Made by a program: the position numbers and the translations under genes. Under the pieces are notes generated by a model, which saw only the letters and a list, made by a program, of their open reading frames with translations, searched no databases and had not been told where the DNA came from. 64,000 nt of DNA from Vanessa cardui (Eukaryota > Arthropoda > Insecta > Lepidoptera > Nymphalidae). Positions 11,237-26,200 of this stretch are shown in pieces (position 1 is the stretch's first letter; each line of letters opens with the position of its first letter). The stretch covers positions 6,202,501-6,266,500 of the forward strand of contig NC_061140.1 in NCBI RefSeq assembly GCF_905220365.1, given 5' to 3'.

Positions 11237-14200
11237 GTAACAACTTTATACATATAGTTTATTGTTTTTTTTTCACCCGCCGCTTCGGCTACGTGTTTAG
11301 GGCTCGTAGGCAAATAAAGCCTAACTTATGGTCTCCCTCACGGTTTAAACTTGCTTCACGCAAATATTTGTGGTATACCCGTGAAATTTTTACACAGAGA
11401 AAGAGCATTTCTTTCATAATTTTATGAATAGTACAAATGACATAAATGCACAGATAAAAAATATTAAATATGTAATTTGTAGTCTACTGAGTTTTAAAAT
11501 GGCATAAGCGACTTATGAAATACATTTGGAATTATTGATTTGAATAAGTTTCTGTTTGTTATTATGGTATGAAATGTTATAAACGTTTCCGTATTTATTA
11601 TTTGGAATAACAGAAAAACTCGTAGTGATTTAAAAAAAAAACACTTTATTTACAAAAAAGTAATGTTATTAAATAAATATTAGTAGGTTATATATAAAAG
11701 CTATATAAGCCGTAATAATCCAGTAAAAAATATAACAAATAGATGTTAATTAGTGAAGAAGGGTTCTGATACATGTGATAAATTGGTTTTATGGTTTATC
11801 TTGTACTGTGGTGAAGATAAATAAAAAATTTAACAAAAAGAAAAACCAACTTCAAACAAAACACTATTTTAAAACAAATAAATAAAAAGTAATAAAAATA
11901 ATTGCGTATTCAACATATTTTTCCTAAGTAAAATGAAATGAAAAATATTAGACTACTTAAAAGTCGATTTACGATTATATAACGTAGTTATAGTTATTGT
12001 TATATTTGGAGCCGGTGTCAGCAGGCAAAAAAATACAGACGAATTGATAACCTCCACCTTTTTTAATTCGGTTGAAAAATTCTGTATATGGATATGATTC
12101 CAATAAATGTCAAAACATTATTATTCACCAATCCGAACTGGGGAAGCTTTTGACATATGGTAAGCGATGTATAATGGCGGATATTCTTATCCAATTCCAG
12201 ATAACAGAGGAGCCAGCAATTGTGTTGTACGCTTGGAGCTCATGGGGCTCCTGGAGTCCTTGTTCGCGGAGTTGCGGGGGTGGAGTATCAGTGCAGGAGA
12301 GACAATGCTTACCAAGGTATTACATATAACGAAATAATTTACAAAGTTAATTTTAAGAGAATTCACTCGATGATGGGGCTTTGTACTTGGTGGTAGGGCT
12401 TTGTGCAAGCCCATCTGGGTAGGTACAACCCACTCATCAGTTATTCTACCGCCAAATAACAGTACTCAGTAATGTTGTGTTCCGGTCTGAAGGGTGAGTG
12501 AGCCAGTGTAACTACATGCACAAGGGACATAACATCTTAGTTCCCAAGGTTGGTGGCACATTAAAGATGTAAGGAATAGTTAATATTTCTTACAGCGTCA
12601 TTGTCTATGGGCGATGGTGACCACTTACCATCAGGTGGCCCATATGCTCGTCCGCCAACCTATACCATAAAATAAAAATAAAATAAGAATTAAATGAATA
12701 TTAACACTAGTACTTCAAACTGTTAAATAATGTGGAATAAGTCTATTTGATGGTAGGGCACCTAGGTTGCAGTATTATGTATTGTGCAGGGTGAGCCCTT
12801 ATAACTACAGTCAAAAGGGACATTTTAATTTTCAAGATTGGTGAGGTATCGGCGATTTAAGGAAGGGTTATTTTTTTTATGCAATAAGTAAAAGTAGTAG
12901 TATCCCTTGGCGGTACCGTGGTAACGGTGATAACCACTTACTATCGGATGGTCAATTTACCCGTCCATCTATCTATATCATACAAAAAAGTAATGAAACG
13001 CCTCTATTAGGTGTTCGATGTTTCTGAATTCGATGGCTCGCGATTCTGAATATAAGTCTATGTGAGATCGATGCGCAGATTATGGATTTTAATGTTATAG
13101 TAAAGCTATATAACTTACGTCTCTCCTTAGTCAATAGATAATACATAAGCTCACAATTTCCGTGACACAATTTAAAAAAAAGTAGCTTGTAAAATTATTT
13201 TACCAAGTGCTCCCTTCAAACGACGCAATAAATTAAACGCCGGTCTTAGAGAATGAACATAAAGTCTGATCTCTTAAGTAGGCTCCGATTTATAGACTAA
13301 ATTTCAGTACTCTCTCAATGCGGTTAAGCCGAGACCAATAAGGATTGTAATAAAAAAACGTTCTGAAAAAAAAAAATCTTAATTTGAATTTGGAATATGT
13401 TGTAAATCCGAGTCTTTGGAATAATGATGATGAACAATATCTATTCTGCTTAAGATAATACCCAAAAAACAATCGATTGCAATGATTCTGACCTCTTTTT
13501 TATTTCTAAGTCAAGTAAAATAGCAGGTAATAAATAGTTCAGTGTTTTTAAAGTCATTACACTATGAACTTAAGAAACTATCGAACTAATTTATCCTATA
13601 TCTTGATAGCGAAGATTAATACAACAAAGAAAGTCATCGAATCGTTTTAGATGTTCACGCTGAACGAGGCGTTAATCCGCTTCAGGCGATGTATGCGATA
13701 GAAACCAAATCTGTAAATATCGTGCGCACCGCACTTATGTCCATTACGGTAATTCCCTTTAACGGGTTACACCCTCGAATCAAAAGATAACCATCAGCGA
13801 TTACTCTAAAGACGTCCGCACTTAGTAAATATATTCTTTCTTCCGTTAAGCGATGAATATTTTAAAATTGTTGCGACATTACGTACAAGAAAATGCATTG
13901 CTGGATTGAACGTTTAGTTGGAGTTTAACTGTGGCAGGAGTGTATGCGTTAATATAATAATATCAACTAAAGGCCCGTCCCGGCTTCGTACCGGTGGACA
14001 GACATTTTTTTTTATATTTTGAATTTGTATTTTGTATTTTTTTGTTGTTTTTTTTCCGACATGTTTACCAATTGTCACTTTCACATGCATCCCTGTGTCT
14101 ATTGGTGAAAACCGCATGAAAATCCGTTCAGTAGTTTTGGAGTATGTCGCGAATATACAGACAGAGAAGCGACGCTAGGAGACTTTGTTTTATAATATGT

Positions 14201-17200
14201 AGTTATATAATATCCCCCAAGATTGAAAACTCTAGTCTAAACCACAAAACTCAAGGATGTAGATATTGAGTTCTAAATGGCTCTCTGTTTATGCATCACA
14301 TATATTCAAAAATGAGTAGTGTAAATAACATAGTTGAAAATGTAGTTTATAAATGTTCAACTGACGTGCAAAGACCGCATGTGCTCTTAATTGGTGGAGA
14401 GATCAAAGCTGCAGCAAGGGTATAGTCCAAACGCTGCTCCAAATCACACATAAGAAATTCATCTAGTTTACCAAGTTTTAACACCAGAAAAATCATTAAC
14501 GCTTCACCAGTTTTCAAACTCTAATCAGCGGTTGAACTACACAATTGCATTTTCCTTAGACGTCTCGATAATCGTTCATACCCAATATATTGTATAATAT
14601 ACAAGTTAATATACTAAATCTCTTTGTCTAAGCTTTGTGATTTTATAAGTCTACATATGTGTTCAAACTCACGAGTACAGCTTCATTTGAAAGTTACATA
14701 ATACACAGATAAATTTAACGGAACTTTTGGCGGTTCAATATTTAAGACGTTCATTAATTTCGTTCGGATGAAGAGATTAATATGTTTTATGGTTGATATT
14801 TTAATCAAATTAATTATTTGTTTGGTGTATTTTAAGTGGAAAGGTATAATTATAATGATATAAATTGTTGTGTCTAATAAATGGTGTAGTTGTTAAGTTT
14901 AATTAGTAGGTGTTTAAGAGTATGATTTAAATGTTTTCACACGAGCGAGTGTCGAGGCGAATAGCGAGGTGAATGGCGACACGAATGTTCACTTGATATC
15001 TTCATTCGCCACGTTACGGTGGCGGCTAAAATCTTCTTTAGAAGCAGTTTAAGGGACCATTGATAATGTTTTTTAAGCATCTATTAGAAGTATTTTGAGC
15101 TAAGATGATGTCTACGTCAGTATATCGCATGTTAATATTATTTACCTGCATTAATATTTTTAATTGATTAGATAACATAGATCTTAAATCAATAGTATTA
15201 GAGTTTATCGTCATTAATTTTACGTGTTGTTAAAGCGTACACGCCAAATTGTAAGTAATCATTCGAGTCTATTACGAATGTTTTGCGAATTTGTCGAATA
15301 ATGAGGCGAATTACGAAGGCGCAAGTTTGAATACGGTACATTAATTTTGAAATAACGTATATGAGTATGTTAACCGAGTAGAGTACTAAGAAATACATTT
15401 CTTGTCAATTCTGCTAAGGAATTGTCGCTTAATAGGAATCGAATCGATACGTTATCGTTGCCTGACAACCATTTTCATTTCTAATATGATGTATATGGAT
15501 GAGTGAATGGGTCACCGATAGAATTTGGTCTCCACCGCCCATAGGCAATGGCGCTGTTAGAAATATTATATAATATATCTTAGGAACTAAGTTGTTATGT
15601 GCCTGCAGTTACAACTCACCCTGAAGTAGTGGGTGGTACTTACCCCGACTACCTAACACAAAGCCCTACTATCAAATATAGTAAATTATCCTATTGTATC
15701 TGAATTAATCAAAATCAATCAGTTTAAATTAAGTTTAGACTTTATTTTGTGAGGATTATTCATAGTTGGATCAAAATTGATTCCGGGATATATAAAAATC
15801 GCGGAAAATTGGCGAACGAGCTAATGCTGCAAAAGTTTGTGTAATTTTTTGAGGACTCTACCAAAAATCGTTGATCTCGTTGACGATTAAAATTTTGATC
15901 ATTGTATTGTGACTTTTGAGATAGAAGTAACCCAAATATCGTATATTAATATAATTTACCATTAGTAAAGCTTCTTCTTAAGTCCAAAAATTTATGTGCG
16001 TTAAAGAAAATAGGAAATCCGTAAAAAAATGTACTTTATTCAAGTAGACTTTTACGATTTCTTTTGAATCGTCATTTTACAAAACTATATTAAATGAAGC
16101 TACCACCAGTTCTGATGAGAAAAACCGACAACATATTCAGTAGTTATTCTTTTCCTTTATATAAAATACTAAGTCATCAGTAAATACATATATGTACCTA
16201 CATATTATACCCTGCCTAGAAGTCGATTAGTATTACGTCCACGCTTTATAAAGATCTATACAATCTTGTATTGAATTATTAGCTTTTTAATTAGTATACT
16301 TTTTACAAATGATTGAATTTATGAATTGGCTAATCATATAATAGATAGTTATAATAATAATCATTGAATATAACCTAACTAGCCCTGTGAAAGTCAAAGG
16401 GTTTAATATCAAAGTACGGCATAAATACATCGAAACTCTTATTTAGTAAATGTACTTTAATTCTTGTGACCTTTACAATGAAATTCACTAAAGACACCCT
16501 AACTAGCCTTTCCGCTGATCATCGTTCAATGAACCTTGAAACTTAAATAAATTTAGATCTTAACTTGCTAAAAATAGAAGTGGATTTAGCTTGAAGTGAA
16601 AATTTTCGCGTACAAAAGGTTTAATATGTAAAAGAAAGTAATGGAGCCATGAAGCTTGTAGCCAGCTGTTTGGCTCTGATTGTAGTGATCGTGATTGACA
16701 CGCATCACGATGTAGCTTGCTAATGAGCTAGCAATCGCTATCCATTTTGTATAACAATTGTTTAAATATTTAAGCGTTTTTACGTTTTGAGAATAATGAT
16801 ATTAAGCCTGTTCAAGTGTTGCGCTAATTTTCAATAAGGCTTAACGTCAATTAAATGTTCATTTAAAATAGTATTATTGAATATTACACATCATATACAA
16901 GATTCTATCATTCTAACAATTAAAATGTTAGAATGTCTGCCTCGTTAGTTTTATAGTTAGATATAAGGCCGCAAATCTCGAGATCCTGGCTTCAAACCCT
17001 GAGTCCGGCCGATAAAAAGTTATTGGATATTTCTATCGAATAATGCTCAATTAAGGCCAGGAGTTAAATTGGAAATGTGTTTTCCGCACTTGAAATGGTG
17101 GGTAAGTGGGACCCGCCTTTACTTAGAATGGCTAGTGCGCTATAGTACACCGGAATAGCCGCCAAAAAACCGGTGGTATTATTTCCCTCTCCTCGGCTGA

Positions 17201-20200
17201 TGCCACGGTATCGTTTTTGCAGCATATCGCTCACGCGGGCCTCCGATTTTTAGGGAGATACCTGGGGTACTAAGAATCTCCTTGTCTTTCCAGAAAGGCA
17301 TTGGTTCTGCGCCTAAGCTAATATGTCCTTTATAGTTTTCTGGTCTTCTTTGAAATTAGTTAAACGTAATCATCATCATCATTATAATTTTAATTAATAC
17401 AAAATAACAACTACGATGTTTCTTGTCGTCTCATCGGCAGAAGTTATAATTCGCCCTGTGGTATTATAATAATATTTAGATTGCCCACTAGAATAAAGAT
17501 TAGATAATATTAACCATTTAAAAATGTATAATATCATTATAAAGAGAGAAAGAGTCAACTGTCTCTTGCACCTGGTAATAAATCCATGTGATATATAACA
17601 GCCTTCCCAAGATCCCATTCATAGTTTCCGGTGTCCAGGTATTATATTTCGCGAGCCATTGTCGTGTGCATTTGACAGATATTAATGAATAAAATGAATA
17701 TAATTGCTATAAGTCATCGGCCGTTAGCTCGATGTCATACGGGTTACCTCGCGATGTGAAAGTCGCAAACGTGGATACTACTAACCCGAGCTTTTACACA
17801 TAACTGGGGAAAATATAATAATACTATGTTTTTAGGTAGTATTTTATGTGAAACATTTATTTTCTGTACATTTCTTCAAATCACTGAAACATTTAGTTTA
17901 TTACTTTCTATAATTTGCTAATTGGTTTTGTAAAGTATTTAATATGGATCTGTTTAATTTCTTGTATAAGGTACACAGTTTAATAATTTAAGAGCTAGCT
18001 TGGTTTTTTTTCTGAGAATAATTTAAATCAAATCCACAATGGTATTTGACTAGGGGCAGATATACAAATGATTCTGTATGATGTCTAAAATATTGAGATT
18101 TGCTCATTATTTTAAAAAATATACATCTCTGAAAGCTCATAATGAAACATTGACAATATCAAGTGCTATAGAAATTGCAAACAACAACTTAATACATTAT
18201 GACCTTATATTATAATCTATATTTACTCTGATAAAACATATCTTTTGTCTATGTAACCTGTTATTCAAAGCATTTATTGTATAGAACCGTTATTTTAACG
18301 AGTCGAAGCTATTTGCGTACAAATGAAAGCCCACCGTTGATAATTGTAAAGAAACAAGGAGACAGGATTAATATGACCAGTTCGAAAGTGCTGTTATGTT
18401 GATAAATAGGTAATCAAAATACAGTCACTCTTAATTAGAGTAGGTGCTACGAGATAAAGGGAACGAGAATCAGGCATAGAGAATGGTCTAATCGATTTGA
18501 TAAATACATAGCTATAAGCATATATTGTAGTGCTTACTTTATATATATTGTTTAGTTCAGAAACAGCCTATAAATTTCCTACTGTTGGGTTAAAACCTCC
18601 TTTCCCTTTGAGGAGAAGGTTAGGAGAATATTCAACCATGTGGGAGAGTTTCTTGGAATGAGACACTTACAGGTTTTCAAACGACGTTTTACTTCACCGC
18701 CGAGCTCGAGATGAATTATAAACTCATATTAAGCACATGAAAATTTAGTGCTGCTTGCCCGAGTTTGAACCCACAATCATCCGTTAAGATGTTCGTGTTC
18801 TAACCATTGGACCATCACGGCTCTTCTTGCTATTGCTTATTTGTGAAAGATTAACATATATTATTAACTTGTAAGCTGTAATTTTAAACAGAATTTATTA
18901 AATATAATGTTTTTATCGATAAATTCAGCATATCTTTGTATGTACACAAATACATTTTTAATATTAAATACCATCATAGGTCTGCAAAAAATCTATATAA
19001 ACTCAAAAGTAGAATTAAAAATCGCAAAATGTAACTATTACACTAATACAATCACTCATAACTAAATATAAATTAATTTCACTGTACTTTTAGTTTTTAG
19101 ATACTATTTGTAATATTTGTTTAAATATTAATGATATTAATTAAAAATGAACAATAAAACATAACATATACCATTTTTTAAACTGTAAACTTTGATACAT
19201 CGACTATCGATACCAAAGATCAGTTACACTCGTATCCCATTGATTAAATTAAAACTCAATACCGCTCGAACTAACGGGAAATATTTATAATATTATCTGA
19301 CAATAAAAAAACAATATCATTGTTAATTTAATTTATTAATAAATAACCCAGTACGAGTAGGACCGTCAATTGCTTCCAATTCATTATCGTACGAAATAAA
19401 TTATTTAGATCACCTCTAGGGATAAGTTCCTTCATTAAGCACATTCTCGTCCAGTATCCTGCTGATAGGGCGGTGTGTTACAAACCGGACAAATTAGCTT
19501 CGACCTCATTTGTCATGGTTCTTATAACGACAGGAGGCACATTTCATTGGCCGTGTAATAACAGAAATGAAATATTACATTTAACTGGTGATTTGAATCA
19601 CAATTGCTTCATAGCAACTACTCTACGCCTATTAGACCATATTTTAGAAATATTGTCGTTTTTATTTTTATTAGGAAAACGTAGAGGCTATAAATAAATT
19701 TGTTACAAATTTGATCAGTTTATATTTTTGATTAAATTGCTATATTTAGAAATGTTAGTATCGATTCTGTAATAACTGTTATCGAATTTACACGCTACAA
19801 ATTATATCGAGTAGACTTTAATTAGGGACAGCATTATTAGATTAGATTTCATGTGTTCGAATTTTGAACATACATACGTCATATGTGAAAATATTCGTTA
19901 AATTGTTACCGAATAATATCGATATATTTTACTACACGAGGATAGCGGATGCATACTATAAGTGGAATATCATTATAGGCGTATTATTTTATCGTATAGC
20001 TTTGTATTTTATTAAAAAATTGAATATGTTACATATGTTGGTACTTGATGCAAATTCGCCTAGGCAGATATCACTTATCAGATATTCGATCGACAAACTA
20101 GTGTTGCCGGTTTTAAGGGGTAGTGAGCCAATGTAGCTACTACTGTTAGTTATTGGTGAGGTAAGGTCTTTTTACCTTACCTTACTGTTACCACTGTTTT

Positions 20201-23200
20201 TACAGCGCCTTTATCTATAGATGATGGTAATCGGTAAAGCTGACTCATTAGACAGTGCTCTAACCTCTGGGCATCCATCCAGATTTTTAACACGCAGATT
20301 AAATCCTAATTAATAATTTAAATACTGGATAGACTGTCTTGTAATCTTGTTTAAGATTTAAACACAAATGACGATATAAAAACGTCGGTAGGAGAATACT
20401 TATTGAATGAAATAAACAAATAAAGTCCTTTATTTAAACGCAGCGCTGTTAGACGTCTATTGAAATTAGCTATTGAACCCGGAAATCGATCTTTTTATTT
20501 TCCTTTTGTGACTTTGCCGTGTGGCATTTTTTGCAGGTCTTATTCGTTTAAAATGGTGATTCACTTAATAAAAGCTTAAGACAATTATAGCGCGATTTAA
20601 AGAACTATTAACGCCATCTATTGACAACAAAATAAAGCAACTGTTTTATTAACATCAATATGAACAGTAGCTATAAAGCTTGTCATTTCTCTTAAACGTG
20701 TCATTTCCTGGGATTTGATTCATTGATGGTTTTAAAGTGGTAAGTGGATAGATAAATATTATTTACAAAAGTTATTTTCTATTACGGTGATAATTTTCAC
20801 ATAACTTTTCAAAATTATAACTCAATTCATTTCTTTGTTGTGTGTAGTTGTCCAGACGACAATTATATATACAATACGTTTACGATTCATAAACGAAAGG
20901 AGATTGACCTTTTGATAGTTTTTTTAATATATAAATAATTATATGTAAGATAACAATTTCTATATGTATAGTACGGTACAACTAAGATGTAGCATCGGAC
21001 AAATTCGTAAAACCGATCACATCCGAATTAAGTACACTATCCGAAATTATCAACACTTATTTCTTATATGAATATGATGTTAAATAATAACTTGTAATAT
21101 CATATGATATGTTCGTCGATTTGACACGTCTATTTCACGAGAATCTATTGCGACGAATACCTTCGAATGGTGCGATAGGTAGCCATTTCTATTGGTTGTG
21201 TAAATTGGCAGTAATCTGTTTTATTGAATTTGCCGATGCTACAACTAAGTTGTGTCATACTATAATTATATGTAATTTTTCGTATATAACATTGTAGTTA
21301 TTTTATTATTCAATAAACGCTTAGTAAATGTGTACGTTTATCCATGATAATTATGTGTTACAGATTCGTAACAGGACTTTGATTTATATTTATTGTAATA
21401 AACTGGTGTAGTGTAGTGTGGCGGCGATAACATCACACTATGGTTAAATTAGATTAACGGACTTAGAGTTATTTGTTAGTTTCTTTCATGTAACCGCCCA
21501 ATCGTTTATTTTTATTATATTATTAACAGCTTGTTATTTATAACAAGAAATAGGATGCGTTGTATATATTTTTTGTTGATTTTTCTTTATTCATTGTTAT
21601 TACGTGTGTAATTAATTGTAACTAATGTTACTGTTTAATGTGGTTAATTTATATATATTTTTCTAGGTATCTTTTATGTGATTGATAATATATATATAAA
21701 AAACTTATACCAATCAACTTTGACTAACTATATTTAATATGATGTTTGAATTTATAATTTGATGATTGGAAAAGTATGTAATAATATTTAATCATCACGG
21801 TGGGTTTTGTATTGAAAAGTACGTCAGTCAGTTGTCAATTGAAAAAAAACAGTCCCGATAAAGAGAAAATTACGATGCATTAGGTGTCAATAGGAAAGTA
21901 AACATGCTTTACATTTTTATTATTTATTAGTCATTGGTGGAATTACTTCTTTTATTGCTAACAAAAAAGGTTTTACTCTGTGGTAGGTTACTTTGTGCAA
22001 GCCCACCTACCGCTAAACAACAGTACTTACTTATTGTTGTGTTCCGGAAGGGTATATGAGTCAGTGTAACTACAGGCACAAGAGACATAACTTTTAGTTC
22101 CCTAGGTTGGCAGAGCATAGACGATGAAATTAATTGTTAATACTAAATATGTCTTGCAGCGGCAGTGTCTATGGGCAGTGGTGACCACTTACCATAATTA
22201 CGATAAGGTGGCCCATATGCTCGTCCACTAATATACATAATTAAGAAATATATAATAAGACATATTGATTTCAAATTATAAACAATGTGGCTCAGCTGGA
22301 CTATACCTTGTCATTGTAACGATAAAAAAAAGTCAAAAGAGCATCATTGCTTTTCAACTTTAACGTGACGTATGTCGTTATTGGCATTATGAATGTATTT
22401 TTACAAACGCAATATATTAAGTTTACTTTTATACTTTAATTTATTTCTTTCATATTTTTGTTTTGTTTCAGATCACGTAATTTAATTAACAATGGGACTT
22501 TATTATCGACATCTACGGGGCGTGTCACAAGACAAGCTACCCACGACTGCTATGGACTCGATAAGAGATATCACGAATGTAATATACACGTGAGTAAAGA
22601 AAGCTCTAATTATTGTTTATATTATTTTAAGAACGAAAAGGTTACAAGAAGAGCAAGGAAATAATAAACAGTGAGAAAAAAAATCTAAAGAAACAAAAAG
22701 TCAAATAAACTAACGATCATTTATAAGTACCCGTAGTTTGTTGGGGTCTCTGAATCAGGAGCCTTTACTGCGTCAATACTTAAAAGTTCAACAACGACAA
22801 CAGCTTGTAAATTCTCACAGTTGGGCTAAAGGCCTCCCCTCCCTTTGAGGAGAAGGTTTGGAACATATTCCACCACACTGTTCCAATGCGGGTAGGTGGA
22901 ATACACATGTGGCAGAATATCTATGAAAATTTGTCACATGCAGGTTTCCTCACGATGTGTTCCTTCACCGCTAAGCACAAGATGAACTATAAAGACAAAT
23001 GAAGCACATGAATCAGCGGTGCTTGCCTGGGTTTGAACCCGCAATCATCGGTTAAGATGCACGCGTTCTAACCACTGGGCCATCTCAACTCACTTAAAAG
23101 GTCATTCTCTGATTATTTATTAAATTAAAATTTTAGTTAATCATCAGTTTTGTACACATGATATTAGATACATGTATCCAAGTTAAAGTTTAATTTTTAT

Positions 23201-26200
23201 AAATAATTTTATTGCGATTGCATTGTTAATATATACACGTAATGTATCTCTACTAAGCAAAATATGTATTCAATGTAAATATATAGTCACGGATAATATA
23301 GACATACAAGCTATTATGAAGGGAAAGATTAATTTGAATCGATATCATAATGACAGTTGTATGGGATAGCGGTTTTGTCGCAAATCTGCTGCAAGTTAAT
23401 GTACTATTATATCGCACATTGCAAGTTAGAAACGACCGGACACCACCGTTGAAGCGGATTTTATGAGAACAATCATTTTGAAAATGATAATGTATTTGGA
23501 ATATTTTCAAAATACTAAAGATTAAGGGAGAATATAAACGTATTTGTATATAACCGTCCTTCCGTCAGTCTGACCGTCTGTCACAAGGTTGTATCTCGTG
23601 AATTTTGATAGTTGTTATGTATTTCTGTTGCCGCTATATAATAAAACATATTTAGTAGGGCTCCCATGCCATAGATTCGATTTTTTTTCATAGATAATGG
23701 ACATTCACACAAAAGGTTCTATAACCTTTGATATGCGAATTTAAATAGCATATGGCCGTTTTCATTATCATTATAACATTTATTAATAATTTAATGACTC
23801 GACCTCCGTGTTCGAGTGGTGCGTACACCGGTTTTCGTGGGTACGCCACTTCGAGGTCCTGGGTTCGATTCCCGGCTGAGTCGATGTAGATAATCATTAG
23901 TTTTCTATGTTGTCTTGGGTCTGGGTGTTTGTGGTACCGTCGTTATTTCTGATTTACCATAACACAAGTGCTTTAGCTACTTATATTGGGATCAGAGTAA
24001 TAGTCCATTGAAATGTTACAAAATGAACATTTTTTTGAGGTGAAGCGTATGTTTGAGTATAGTATTGTGTAGGCTGTAAATATGACGATGTTATTGTAAA
24101 GTAAAAAAGTAAAGTAACAGCCTGTAAATTTCCCACTGCTGGGATAAGGCCTCCTCTTCCATTAAGGCGAGGGCTTGGAACATTTTCTACCACGCTGTTC
24201 CAATACGTATTGGTGGAATGCACATGTGGCAGAATTTCGATGAAATTAGACAAATGGTGCTTGCCTGGGTTTGAACTCGCTATCATCGGTTAAGATGCAT
24301 GCGTTTTAACCACTGGGCCATCTCAGCTGGATGTGATTGTTGAAGACTGAAATCAAGGACGTGACAAGGAACTTTTGAAACTTAATAAACTCTTAATGTA
24401 ATCCTGTATATATATATATCTGTGAGATACTAGGATTGGTTAAATAAAACAGTTTGTTTGATACAAGTATGAATGTTTTCTAATTAAAATGCTCCGTTGC
24501 CATTGAATGATTTTATATCACGCTAATGGGATCGATTTCCCGTGACGCTGTACATCCTTAATAAACCGTAATGATTGTTCAGTGGAGTTGTAAAGGACGG
24601 AAGTGTATAATTGTGTTTCACGATTGTTTAATTATCTGTATGTAATACTTTATATGTATCTATATAAATAATATATAAACTTATAATTGAATCAGGCTTC
24701 CTATCCTTTTGACGTGATGCTTTGTCAGAATTTCATATGTCACGATTGTCACGTGCAGGTTTCCTCATGATGATTTAGTTCACATGCGCATTAACGTAGA
24801 TGAATTATAAACTTAAACTAAATCAGTGGTTATCGTTCTGTTCATAAAATAAACATAAAAAATCTACTTAGTCAAAATAAAAATAAAGTTTGGAACGCGA
24901 TATTTGTTCATAAATATTTATAACACTGAATAGTCTATATATTAATGGGGTTGTAATATACATTTTTTTTATATTACAACACCATTAGTAAATAGGTTTA
25001 TTAAAAAAAATAGGATTAGAAAAAAAAAGTAGTACTAATAATAATAATTTTATATTTCTTTTGGCGTTATAAAAAATATGGAAGTGAAATTTTATGATGC
25101 GCGTATAAGGTGACATGAGATAGTTCTCATTTCATGTAGTCATGATGAAGACAGACAATAAACAAAGCCTTTATAACGTATTTAATCTTACGATTTTTAT
25201 TTTATTTCCTACTAACTGCGCCCGCGACCTTGTACACGTTTGAATTTAACAAAAAAAATATTGTAGCCTAAATTACTCCCTATTATATCGGTTATATGTC
25301 AGTGAAAGTCCCGTCAAAATCTGTCCAGCCATTCCAGAGATTATTCGGAAATAACGGATAGACAGACAGACAGACCGACAAACCGAAAAAAATTGTAAAA
25401 AAAAATTATTTTGGTATGTACCTACCGTGTATATATGTACCGTGTATAAATGCATATGCATTCAGTAAAAAAGGCATACTTTAATATTAGAAATAGACAC
25501 TCCAATTTTATTATATGTATAGATTTAAGTTGAGAATGCATGTATCGTGGGTATGCTGTATTACATTTGTTATAAGGATAATAATATTTTTGATAATTAT
25601 TACAATTTAGTAAATTAAAATTAATGAAGGAATTCACCAAAAAAGTCGATTTCTTCGCGATCATTTATAAAAGCGCCCTTGAATATTTTTTATGTTTATT
25701 TTTGTAGCAATGTGCTGGAGGGGTGAGCGACATGCGCGCTGTGCAGTGCTCGTCCTATGACCGGAGACCATTCCGCGGAAGATTTTACACTTGGACACCC
25801 TACATAGACGGTAAGAGACCCCGATGAACTTGGTCCGTGATGGCTCACTAGATATATAGAAAGGGCATCTCAATCGAAAATCGCTGTTCAAAGACATTTA
25901 ATTTGCACACATGATATATATATATCTCCGTATAGTATTTATTTACATTGACAATTGTTTATTCTGTTCAGCGTCATGTGTAAATAATAACGACATATCG
26001 ACAATAATACTCATATATCAACCAAGACGCCCTATCCCTCCCTGTCTGCCTTAGTAAAGTAAAAAGAGTAAAGTAACAGCCTGTAAATTTCCCACTGCTG
26101 AGATAAGGCCTCCTCTTCCATTAAGGAGAGGGTTTGGAACTTATTCCACCACGCTGTTCCAATGCGGGTTGATGGAATACACATGTGGCAGAATTTCTAT

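Larger units (their letters stand above)
12317..22471 (+). other. Large intron b-c (about 10.2 kb) of the ADAMTS-like gene
   Basis: It is bounded by GTATTA and TTTTGTTTCAG. It is filled with repeat family L copies, a Helitron-like end, SINE fragments and a T1 TIR element, annotated separately. The spans 12991-13960, 14203-15500, 15678-16930, 17331-18560, 18824-20120, 20256-20960 and 21265-21970 show nothing I can name. The small reading frames in them look like chance. Confidence 0.65.
22590..25707 (+). other. Intron c-d (about 3.1 kb) of the ADAMTS-like gene
   Basis: It starts GTGAGT and ends TTTTTGTAG. It contains antisense family A SINEs, a sense family B SINE and a Helitron-like piece. 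The stretches 23101-23790 and 24341-25200 hold only a small SINE fragment (24727-24835) and AT-rich DNA. Confidence 0.6.

Noticed and set aside
12072..12200. Extension of the TSP1 reading frame to the left of exon b
   Set aside because: A clear acceptor at 12200 and an intronic T2 element immediately upstream show that this part is intron.
23795..23885. Possible tRNA gene with good box A and B
   Set aside because: It continues into a SINE body found in two other copies and lacks a proper cloverleaf; it is the SINE B head. The heads of SINE A and C were rejected as tRNA genes for the same reason.
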